Assembly (NCBI GenBank): GCA_000708835.1
Contig: DF237473.1
Span: 1-63,886 of the forward strand
Length of the DNA: 63,886 bases
From: Klebsormidium nitens
Taxonomy: Eukaryota > Streptophyta > Klebsormidiophyceae > Klebsormidiales > Klebsormidiaceae
Direction of reading: 5' to 3'
Shown: one piece after another, positions 1-10,800 of the stretch
Layout: every line of letters starts with the position of its first letter
How positions within the stretch are numbered: the stretch's first letter is position 1
Notes under the pieces: model-generated
What the model saw: the letters and a program-made list of their open reading frames with translations, nothing else
The model's database searches: none
Told to the model about the DNA's origin: nothing
Translations under genes and position numbers: made by a program

Positions 1-133
1 AATGAGCTGTAGCATGATCTTCATACTTCAGTATTTCCTGGCTTCGCAGCAGATCTAGACTTGGTTTCAAAATACTCGGGGCACAAACTTTGGTTCGGAG
101 TGGTTCGAAACCCCCAACCCGATTCCTAACTTC

Positions 134-471
134 CCGTTTTTTGGCGCAGGCGTCTCGCGCAAGCTGACTGACGGCCCGCGCGGCGTCGCGGTCGCGTGGG
201 CGAAACCCATAAAAACCCAAAAACGTCTACTACTATTGAACAACAACGTCAAAACATTGACCCATACTAAACCCGGTTCTTGACGCAGGCGACTCCCGCG
301 ATCTGATCGACGGCACGCGCGGCGTCGCGGTCACTCGCGTGGGTCGTCCCGACCACGTACCACGCCCGCCGCGCTGCGCGCCGCGTGGGTCAAACAAACC
401 CTCAAAATAACCCAAATACTCAATATTACACATTGATAACAACCATAGTAAACTCATGTTTTTTTGGCGCA
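134..471 (+). repeat. Two decayed junction echoes upstream of the kinase exon at 472
   Basis: Copies of the acceptor and first 60-110 nt of the exon at 472 lie at about 139-207 and 281-392. Each starts with a CAG acceptor-like site and then a version of the Gly-Glu-Ser-Arg-Asp-Leu start of the exon. Both are broken by deletions, with no usable donor in frame. Positions 1-133 are ordinary intron sequence. Confidence 0.8.
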
Positions 472-3311
472 GGCGAGTCGCGTGATCTTATCGACGGCCC
501 GCGCGGCGTCGCTGTCGCGTGGGTCGTCCCGACCACCACGCCGGCCGCGCTGCGCGCCGCGCTTAAGCGCACGGGTTTCCCGACCATCGTCAACAAACCG
601 CTGTACGAGTCGAAGCTCCACCGGCTTCTGCACACCCTGGCCGGGGCGCGCGACGAGGACCTGCCATGCGCTGGCTGCAAAAACTGCCCGGTGAGGGATG
701 TCACCATATGTACAACTCTTCTCGACAAAGCTGCCATCGAGTCTCAAGTGCTCCGAGCATCTTTCCTCGCTTCCTGCGTCTGTTTCGGGTTTGTGATTGT
801 TCCATCTTGAAATGAATTTCGTGTTTGTCTACAAATTCAATGGGCGTGGAAAAGGCGCTATCATACAACTACAAAAGACTGCCAGGCAAAACAGCCGCAA
901 TCTCAGCGGCCAAATCACCGGTGCAGCGGTGCTGCATACACCTACGAACGATGTTTTAGTTCCTTGCGACATGGTATGCTTTCGGTCGCATACATTCAAA
1001 GCGTTCAAAATTCTGCAGGGGAGCCGAAAGGAGGAGGGGAAAGGCAAAGCCCCTCTCACCCGGCCCACCCCCCGGTTATCCGAACAGGTCGGTAATTACC
1101 GGTCGGGTTATGGGGACGGCGGCGGTACTCTAATGCGGACACAGAGCGCGCCTTTGGAGATGGGCTGGGATCGGGAGGAGTGCCACGTGGCAAACAATGA
1201 TTGCATCGTGGCTGAGATGGGCGACCAGCCGCTGCGGGGGATGGTTGTTTTGGTCGCCGAGGACAACCCGGTTTTGCAAATGGTCGCCGCAAAAACTGTG
1301 ACGAGGCTCGGGGCGCAGGTATTCCCTGCTCACATCTCTCAGTACTGAAATGAGAAAGAATTGAACAATCATGCTTATCGAAACAGGTTTTCAGTTTTTA
1401 GCGCTTTCCTTCTTTTCACCCAATCTTCTTTCTTCTCAGGTTAGCGCCTCTATCTCCTTCCCTGCACATCCATTCGCAGCAACAACCTCACTTCGACGAC
1501 GGATGCCGTTTAGCATTCCCTCTGTCACTTTTTCCGTTGAAGCGAAGTCTTGGAGAAGCCAAAGTTATCCTCATAATCTTCTCTACTTCTGACAAAAAGA
1601 TTCTCCGCGGCCACATCGACACCCTCTCGGATCTGCATGTTCAAAAAGGCTTGAGAGTCTATACACCCAATCACTAATCGATCTTAAACAAACTCCCTCC
1701 GAGGGGGAACGACTCATTGATCCCCGGCATATCAGTTAGCGGAAGTTGTCCAGCTTCGAACCGTCTCAAAACCACCCGTTTCATTGCCCCGCTTTTGCGG
1801 TATGCAAGTCCGCAAACTCCATCTGATGACCTGCGTACGGCCAGATTGTAAATCACAAGATAAGGTGACGGAGCTCGGGGCGCAGGTTGTGACGGCGAGT
1901 GACGGCGGCGAGGCGATGGAAGCGATCGTGCGACGGCGCGAGTCGACGAGCCAGATGTTTGATTTCATTTTGCTCGACTGCCAGGTAAACTTTCGTTCTC
2001 TAAAATAGGTATAGAAAGCTCAACTTATAGTAACTGGGACAGGTAGGGTTATTATGGGTGGTTAAAGTGGGTACGGGTGCGGAGCGGGTGATTATTTGGG
2101 TTTATGGTTAAATGGGCAGATCGGTATCAACAACACGAGCCCCTCATACACATTGGACGTGACTGGAACCGTAAGAGCTACAAACACGGTGATGGTTAAA
2201 GTGTTAGCTTCGTTCTTGAATTCACAATAAGTTTTGAAAGTCTTATGTCGCCGGGGCGCACGGAACTCTCGGTTAAAGGGTTCGGTTAAACGTCTGGTCA
2301 TGATTGTTAACCCGGTCTTACTTCATCCAGGTAGGAATTCATTCAAAACATTCCTGTTGGTCTTAGCGGCCATACTCCCCTCTTGTTCACGCGGTAGATA
2401 GACAGCTTTGATCAGCGTCTTCGTTTCCTTTTTTGAACCGGAGGTTTGGGATCAACGCATTCGATCAGCTTCTTCGTTGGGCAAGCCTGTGATCCTTATG
2501 CCTTTCTACGAATCCTCCCGTCATGGTGCGAGGGAACAGAAGCGCTGATTGGATCACAGAAAGGGTTTGTAGAGTCGACCAAGAGAAACTGTCGGGTTGT
2601 ATCCTGGCGATCTGAGTGCGAGAGTCGCAGCCAAAGCGCTCCTCAAAACGGCAGGAGGCTCTACTTGGCAGCCGTGCTGTGCTGCAACAAGAGAGGGCTC
2701 CTTTCGATTCGCCAATTGCCGTTCAGATACGTTGCCGCTCTCACAGGCGAAAGTGGCTGCTCTGCTTGGTCGGATTGCGGAAGCCAGTCTTGGATCAGCG
2801 TTGCCAAATCTGATTGTCTGGAAGAAGGCCGACAATCGACCAGAAGATAATCAGTAAGGTTGCGCGTCGACCGAAAACCTACTTGGCCTCCAGTGTTGCC
2901 TTTGTAGGACCGACAAGTAGGAGGTACGATACTTTTCAAGGCTTATTACTCCTGTGGTATGTAACTTGGGTTACCACGTGGATCTGAAAAGCCATCGATC
3001 CGATTGGCTGAAAAACCTGGAAAGCGTTTTGCAGCTTTTCGGTCGAGGCGCACCCTAAGCAGTTTGCTCCGATTCTACAGATGCCCGTGATGAGTGGTCT
3101 CGAAGTGACGCGCCGCCTCCGCGAACTAGAGGCGGCCTCTCGGGAGCACACCCCGGTCGTGATGCTCACAGCCAGCGCCACGCCCGGGGAAGACCCCCGG
3201 GCCTCCGAAGAGGCGGGGGTGGATTTGTACCTTACGAAACCCATAGATGCTCGCTCGTTTGTTCAGAACGTTACGGCGATCCTTCGGGAAAAAGGAGAGC
3301 CGAGAAATTAG
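472..3311 (+). CDS. Hybrid histidine kinase, C-terminal part (pseudo-receiver plus receiver); 5' end lies before the window
   Basis: Exons read as 472-690, about 1019-1318, 1886-1984 and 3081-3311 (stop TAG), all joining in phase 0. The first encodes a receiver-like fold lacking the phospho-acceptor but keeping the late lysine-proline (IVNKPLYESKLHRLL), as seen before the true receiver in plant cytokinin-receptor-type kinases. The second is a Gly/Arg-rich linker and the start of a receiver (VLVAEDNPVLQM). The third ends at LLDCQ and the fourth begins MPVMSG, so the phospho-accepting Asp sits 4 nt from a splice site. The Thr (VVMLTAS) and Lys (YLTKPID) of a functional receiver are present. Such proteins pass a phosphate from sensor His to receiver Asp and on to a phosphotransfer protein. 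The sensor and kinase domains are outside the window, so assignment to the cytokinin-receptor (CHASE) class is inference. The second exon's acceptor is the least certain. Confidence 0.82.
1865..1885 (+). repeat. Copy of the preceding exon's last 21 nt at the 3' end of the intron
   Basis: GTGACGGAGCTCGGGGCGCA plus G at 1865-1885 matches the last 21 nt of the previous exon (1298-1318) at 19 of 21 positions. The true downstream exon starts directly after it. The intron 1319-1885 is therefore bounded by a direct repeat ending in CAG|GT. Confidence 0.85.
1985..3080 (+). other. Long intron of the kinase gene, holding a dispersed intronic repeat
   Basis: Donor GTAAAC, acceptor TTCTACAG. At about 2035-2105 it carries a GGGTNGGG-type stretch (shared core GGGTGCGGAGCGGGT) that recurs in an intron of the dirigent-like gene near 40955-41025 and inverted near 41190-41260. 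Overlapping open frames on both strands at 2446-2940 resemble no family and have no exon-like borders. Confidence 0.55.
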
Positions 3312-3545
3312 AGTGGGTGGGCTCGGACAAGACGGCGCACAGTTGCGGGGCTAGAAAAAGACGCATGGATGTCCGCACGTTTGCTCAGAACGTGATAACC
3401 GCGCTCCTTCAGGAGAATACGAGGAATTGACCGAGGAGTTAACCGAGGAGTTAGTTAAGCGAGGAATCACTTGAACGAGGAAACACTTAATGAGAGTGGT
3501 GGGCTAATACTGTGGCGCACAATGATTAGCGCAGCTAGAAGGCAA
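3236..3545 (+). repeat. Tandem copies of the kinase gene's last codons and 3' UTR
   Basis: The segment 3236-3361 (end of the receiver, stop and 3' UTR) is repeated from about 3362 to 3440. A further degraded copy of its UTR part lies at about 3489-3545 (GTGGGCT...GGCGCACA...GCTAGAA). The second copy still reads as receiver C-terminus for about 20 codons and then stops. The duplication process therefore also acts outside introns. Confidence 0.75.
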
Positions 3546-6500
3546 CGCGGCACCAAAAGCAGGGTGGACGAGTTGAACGCCGTGCCCAGGGATCCCTCCA
3601 GCTGACGCCAGCTGACCATCATCCTGGTTGGCTAACAGGTAATCAGGTTATATTTGAAACCTTTTCGTAAGTGCGGCAGATCCTCTGGTCTTGGGGAAGG
3701 TTGGTCGTACCTGCTCGTAAGGTTCTGAGCAGGTAATAAGTAGACGATACCGCGGAAAAGGTTGCATGCCGTCAAAACTTTTGCAGACTAACGTAGAATC
3801 TGCATCATTCATTAGGTGTACTTTATTACAAACGCTTGTTAAAACTAGGACAGACAAAACTGTACTGATATATCATACACAGGACGGAGTGGGATTTAGG
3901 CAATCATTAGGAGGTGCATGGAAAGTGGAGGAGCACTCTCAAAGTCAAATTGAACGTTAGGAAGGCAGGACTTCAAGCGACTGTGGTCAAAATGGACACA
4001 AATTGGTACGCAATCAACTTATATCTAGGTTGATTTTGAAGTTTGGACATTGAATCGATTCTCCAAGGCGGCTCGAGGTTATTTTAATTGGCCCACATCT
4101 GAAATTAAATTGAACCATTTCGAGCCCTTTTCGAGCAGCATAACGTTTGCTAGCGGCCACATTTCCGGTCAGATTTGCCTAGCTGCCGGAAAATCCGTCG
4201 GTGAAGTGCACGGACCCGGCCGACCCGGGCACGTCTCGCCTTTCCTGGGATCACTGGACTACAGGCTGTCCAGTGATCTCAGACTAGATCACGTACAGGC
4301 TTTAATATGATTGCACACTGATCGACATCAGCGGATATATGGATAGTAGATCATTGGCATCGCCAAAACAAATTTATTATTCAGTCGCATCAAATTTATG
4401 AGTCGGACATATAATTGGACATATTGGCCCGCGGCCCGCCATTAAAGCTTGCTGGATCAAATAGACAATCCAATCATCAAAATACTTGGTTGGGTCGGAC
4501 GTAGATGCGGCCATAAAGTGGCCCCGTGGCAACCGGCCATGGCGCGTCCGCGTCCCAAGTCTTGCGGACTGCAGTGCACGTGCAAGAGTGAATATATCAT
4601 TGGTGCACTGCCAGAGGTATTGATTTATGGCTCGATCGTGCACAGTGCACAGGCTGCAGCTAGAGAGTTGGGAATTAAAGGTGTCAGGAAGAATTCTGAG
4701 CCGGCCGGGGCGGGCCGGCGGCCCACACAGCGGTGCACAGTGCACATGTACCTTCCACGTGCCACGCTGTGTCCCGCCGCCGGCCGGGCCGCGCGCTTCC
4801 TGACAAGGCCAGACAAGGCGACCGCAGAAGCAACTTAGGCCTGATCATTCGGATCACATGGACCATACGCCAGGTTCATTTTATCGAAGAACATCAACAC
4901 TAGGACTAAAATCAAGCATGCAATGTGAAGTGCATGAACAGACCCTCTGCTTGTGAAAACATAGTACAATCAACTGTCCCGCAATCATACTAAGAACTTG
5001 GAACCATAATTCTCGCGGCGCCTCTATCTGCGATCGGTACAGAGGAGCTAATCTTCATGAATACAGAACTGCATATAGCTCATGGTGCCGCGCGCCCCGG
5101 CATGCATCATTTGTGCCACGCTCCGACCGTCAGCTGGCATCGTGTCAAAACATAAAAACACCTTTATAGCGGTGCACTGAACTCCGCTTTTTCGAAGTCG
5201 AGGGGGGCATAGAAGCCGGTTTTGAGTAAAACCCGAATTTGCCCGAGAGGGTATGGAAGCCGGTTCTGCTTTTCCCTCTCCAACTTCACTTCTGGGGCGG
5301 GGTTATGGAAGTTGGTTCAAGGCGTTGCAGTTGTTGGAGGGGGGCTGTTTCAAGAAGAGCGACGTTTCCATGGGGTCGTTTTTCCCGGCAACGTAGACCC
5401 CCAACAAGGATCCCGTGTCTACGGAGAGAAAAACAAACGCGGACATACGAGCTGTTTTTTGAAGGTTTTAGGGCTATACGTATGTGTCTAGTTCTTGAAG
5501 GGCACATGGTTCTAATAATCTGAGTGGTTCTAATAACAGCTGAGTTACAGTAAAACCTGATTAAAGCGTTTTGCAAGCCAGAGCAAAGGTAGAGGGGGGG
5601 GAAGCGGTCGGTGCCGATGTTGTACTACTAGGGGTCAAAACTCGATCGACTAGAGAGCCCCCCCCCCTGGAGGTCGCGCGGTTTTAGATGCTTATGGGCC
5701 TTCAGTTGGACCCCCTGGAATTGCCGGTTTTTAAACCGGAGTTCGGTGCACCACTGCAAAAGTATATTGACACGATGCCGCAGCCTAGCTGGGCCGGCGC
5801 CTGCGCGCGCTGGCGTGCTGGCACTAGGAGTATACGTGGCAGCCATGACGGGGCGGCCTGCATGCACGGCCCATGACCCGGCCGGACTCACCGATGTTTT
5901 TAATGGAAGCGCATGCGCATGCAACGGTCGGACTCCTCGAAGGTTCGAGTGGCTATCATGCGTAAACCATTCCAATGGAGGTATACCATCGTTATATGCA
6001 TGAGAAGCCCCAGTGGCGAGTGTGGCAGGCCGCCTACTCGGCTATACGGCGTATTAATTGTCGAGAAGAGACCATCATCGGCCGACCTGCTAGTTAAAGT
6101 AAGCTCTCCAAGGACTCCGACGAGCCAAATGATTAAGTTAGTGCACTCAGTGATTCAAAGAAATCATGCACAGCCTGCGATCCCAGAGTCACTCAGTAGC
6201 TAGCTGATTCCGACCATTCAGCTTTCTTCGTTCAATCAAGCAACTTATACGATAAATTGATCGACGCCGGTTGAGCTTGATGAGCGGGCTGAGCAATCGA
6301 TTGGACCAGAGTCGGACACCGGACAAGGATATGATTATAAGGAAACCGTAAATAATTGTCAACTTATGAATGCAATCCCTAACGTACCAGAAAACCTAGC
6401 TAGCAACTAAAACAATGATTGTCTTAATGTCAATCGATTTATTCCCCCTACCCAGCGATCTTACAACCGGAACTCGAAAGTCGCTGCAAATACAACGCAT

Positions 6501-7883
6501 GCTCAGGCTTGTACGTGATCTCTAACAGTGCAATGACAACTTGGAATTGCCTTTGCCTATTTCGTAGGTGCTTGCGCTTCTTTGCACTGTCTATTGAGGT
6601 AGTAAACCCGAAATGCGGCTGCTAGTACCCCTGTCCAAAATAAGATTGCAAAAAACGCTAGTGCTAATCTTAACGCAACAACAACAGAGCAACACCAACC
6701 AAGGTCAAGTGGAGGTGGATTCTTCCCATGCTGAGTTGAGTCACCATGTAAAATGTCAAAATAGTAAGAACCCACCTATCAGATACACAACCACCGCTGA
6801 ATGCTCCAACAATGCTTAGACTCGCGGCCTTGCACCTAACTTCTCGCAAGACGCACAGAAAATCTTCGTAAACCTCCTAACCCCACATGTTAACCCCACA
6901 ACGAGCCACGTGGCACCCCCGAAACACCGCCCCTTGAGCTTGCGCCATCCGCCCCCATGCACTGCGTCACGTCGGCCCCAGTAAAAACCTCAGTCGTACC
7001 ATACTCTTTGCACGCGTCTGCACTATGCGTATTGGCCCGTTGCTTGCGATGCGCGTCTGCACACTATGTATCAATTACAAGGGAAGCGACGCCGACTGAT
7101 CAACACCTCATGACACGGGAAGCCCTTCTTGACTGCCCCGTGCCAACACCCACCGATCTCGGTTCCAGTTTCAGTGACCGACAGTAGCCGCAGCACGATC
7201 TCGTTACGCCAGTCCTTCTTCCGCTCTCCGTGCAACTCTCCAGCCACGCGTCCAAAACACCCGCCGTTTTGTTCACCACTCGTCAACCTACCGCTCTCAC
7301 CGACTTTTCGGTCAGCTCTAACCAGAACACCCTCCTCTCCCAAACCTCTTTTCCCCTCCGGCCACCGTTTTCCCGGTTTCCGAGCAGAGTCCAGAATAGT
7401 CGTCAACGCAACAACCGTTCGACCCCACTACCGCTCCCCTTCCCCGAACATCGAAGCTTCACTACAACACTTCTTTTTGAGCACAAACATTCAATGTACA
7501 CAATCTTTCGTCAACAATAGTCCTTAATGCACAAGAGCATTGACACCTCGTCATCTGACAATAACCTCCCCAAACCCAGCCCCTCAACCCGCCTCACAAC
7601 GGCGGGTCAACTGTCGACCCTAGTCCAGGTAACCCTGCTGGTAAAGACCCCCCATACTTCCCTCCAACCCCGTTAGCAGACATCACCCCACCCCCGGAAA
7701 CCCCCCCCCATCGACGAGGGGTTCTGGAACCCCCCACGGCGCTCCTCCGCGCCCCACCCGGCTTCAAACCGCTTCGCCATGGTCTCCGCCGCCGCCCCAC
7801 CCGAGAAGCCGCCAGACGACCCCCCCGAAATGAAACCGTCCCTCTCGCCCGGATGCGAGAAACTCCAGTCCGCACTGCCGAGG
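3546..7883. other. Intergenic region, no gene seen
   Basis: Short open frames only, none with family likeness or splice-consistent extension. From about 4.1 to 6.2 kb the DNA is rich in short palindromes (GTGCAC, GCATGC, GGCCGG), including two copies of GTGCACAGTGCAC near 4638 and 4732. From about 6.8 to 7.8 kb it is C-rich on this strand and probably includes the 3' UTR of the minus-strand gene ending at 7884. Confidence 0.6.
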
Positions 7884-10800
7884 CTAGTGGTGCGGCGGTA
7901 CTCCCCCTGTTGTGGGGGGGGCACCCATTCCCGTCACGGAGCTGCCGTACTCGCGGGCAAACTTGCTGACGTTGCTGTGGCCCCTGCTGGCGTCAGCGAC
8001 GGCCCTGCTGACGTCACCCCCCGCGAAGCTCTGCGCGCGCGCGAGGTCGCTGAACCCCTGGTGGTCCATCCCGTAGTGGGGGGGTCCGCTGCGCCCGGAC
8101 TCCGCCCCCCCGGAGAGAAACACCTCGCTGCTGACGCGGTTCCCGCTGAGCGTCCTCAGCGTCTCCTTGCGCAGCGACATCAGCCCCCCGTCGCGCGGCT
8201 CCTCGTACCGGGGGGGTGGCATCGCTTGGGGCGTGTACCCCCCCGCAGCGGCGAAATTCCCATCTTGAGGGAGGCACGTGCGGCACCGGGGGGGCTGCCC
8301 GTTGATGACCGGTTTGAACGGAACAGTACTCTCACGACCGCACATCGAACACGGGCCACGGTACAGGGGTTTCCCGAGGCGCGTGTCGGTCCCGGTGTAT
8401 TTCCAGTCGGGGCGGCACGGGAGGCCGGAGGAAGGCCCCGAACCGCTGCGCAGCATCTTGCTCTGCTTGTCCTTGTGGCGGCGCACGTAGACGTCCTCGC
8501 CGTCTGCAGGAAATCGGACGGTTCAGAGAAAAGAAGAATGGACAGCAATGAAAACGAAGCGCACGAAAGCTCGAGGCAGAAACGAAAAAAGAAGCCCTAA
8601 AACGGTGTCCATTGCACTTCTTCGTGTCTCGGTATCACTGTCGTCTCGCGACTGTTTCGCAATTGCCATAAAGCGATCAAAGGAGGCAGGGCCGCATAAC
8701 TGACGCAACACACAGAAGGCGAACTGGACACTATCGATCGAGCCATGGAGAAGCTAGCGAAACGGAGAAAAACAAGAGGATAACAAAGAAGGGCAACCTT
8801 ATCCAACAAGTGGGCAAAACGAATCTGCTTTCCGTCCACCAGCCTTTGCGCACTTCTTTTTTTGGTTGACGAGCAACCAACGAGAAAAACGAGCAGATCG
8901 AAAAAGAAGGGAAGGAAAACGGAGGAAACTCGATCTGTTCTGAGATAACAGAAGCGAGCAGAACAGAGGAAATGAAAACGGGAACCGTGGGAAAGGAACT
9001 GACCAAAGAAGTTGGCGAAACGAATCTGCTCGATCTCCAGCCACCAGCCTCTGGCGCACTTTCAAATTTGGTCAACGAGCAACGAGAAAAGCTAGCAGAC
9101 CGAGAAAAGAAGGGAAGAAAAACGAAGGGAAACTCAGTCTGCTCCGAGAGGGAAGAAGCGAGCAGAACGGAGGAGAAAGGAATACGGTGAGCAAAGAAGG
9201 TTACCAGAAAAGTAGGCTAACCATCTGCTCTCTGGCCACCAGCATTGACGCACTTGTTCGGCTGTTGATAACCGGATTATGAGAAATGGAGAACTAAGAA
9301 GAAAAGGGGAAAGCTCACCGAAGAAGTTGGCGAACCGAATCTGCTCTCCAGCCACCAGCCTCTGACGCACCTCCTCGTTGGTCCAGTAGCTAAACTCCAC
9401 GATCGCGAACCACTTGCCGGGGTGGTTCTTGTTCTCGCGGACGAGCGTCTTGGAAACAGCGCCGTAGCGGGAGAAGAGCTGTTCTGCGTACTGTTCCGCG
9501 TTGCTGCAAAGGGGAAAAGTGCCAATAGGGTTACAAGTGAAAGGACCAGGATTTCGGGCTTTCAAGGTAGTTAAAGGTGTTGTGGAGGTTTCTGCCTCGA
9601 GGGTCTTCGTCGCCAGTACTGAATCTCCCTTTTGGATTTGCCCTGGAAGCAGCGCCAAAGCGCGAGAAGAGCTGTCTGCGTACTGTTCGGCATTGCTGCA
9701 AGGGAATAATACGTGTTGATAAGAGTACACCCTTGACTTCTTCCTCGAATATCTTCGTCGCCAGTTTCAGATTGCCCTTTTGAATTTGCCCCAGAAACAG
9801 CACCGGAGGAAGTGCAGAGCTGTTCTGCGTACTGTTCAAGACAGGTGAATCACTAAACAGATTCTGGCCGGTTCAAATCGTCCAATAAGACAAACACATT
9901 GATCAAGCAATTCAACACTATGATCCTGGCGAATTCACTACCTGGCGAATTCACTCCCCTGGAAAGTTTTGCAAAGGTAACTCACTACTCGAATCCTGGC
10001 CGGTTCGGATCCCGAACAAAGCCAAGAATATCCGAAAAGAGTCAACCCTATAATCCTGGCCGGTTGACGTCACTGGGAACATTTGAGCAGGTGACTCACT
10101 ACTCGAATCCGGGCCGATTCGGATCCCCCGACAGGAACGTCGCGACAAACTTCGCCGGCAACTGGCTGATGTTCACTTTCGGGCACAGGTCGTCCTGCGG
10201 CGAAAATTCGACGAAGATGGAGTCGTCCTTCTCCGAGCGGTGTTCCAGCGCCTCGGGGGAGAACCCTGCGTAATCGCGAGCCCAAGGGTCGTGGGCTGCC
10301 AGGCGGGCGGGGGGCTTGACCGGTAGGGCCAGCTGCTGAGACCGGTAGAACTGCAGCCAAGAGACGCATTGTTTTAGCAAGACAATGGAGTGATGAAATC
10401 AATATCCGTAACGTCAAAGTGTCGAACGAGGTGGCAATCAAGGCGGAAGGGGTCGCATTCTGCAAGGCGCGCGGGGGGCTTGCCCGGTAGAGCCAACTGC
10501 TGGGTGCAGTAAAACTGCGCACAAACAAAATTGCTCTTAGCAAGACCAGTGAAGCGATGGATTCTACTTTTCGCCCGTTGAGAAGTTGTACGAGGTTGCA
10601 ATTGATAAGGAAGGGGTCGTGGGCTGCGAGGACAGACCCCCAAAAGCATCCTCGAAAATCAGATAACACAGCATCAAGAGATGGCTGTTTGCTCAAGAAA
10701 GCAGAACAGACCCTTGGTTCTTTCCGGAACAAGGAAAAGACATGCAGCAAGCATTCAACCTGCGATTCTGCCCCCACTCCACTTGACGCAGTATTCTGCT

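Noticed and set aside
2446-2940. Overlapping open frames on both strands in the kinase intron
   Set aside because: No family likeness, no consistent splice borders, and similar length on both strands, as expected by chance.
7129-7527. Pro/Ser-rich open frames on the plus strand
   Set aside because: They are explained by C-rich composition downstream of the minus-strand gene. There is no family likeness and no splice-site support.
7779-8600. A 273-codon plus-strand frame
   Set aside because: It is a shadow of the GC-rich last exon of the minus-strand gene, which carries the RRM end and zinc ribbon.
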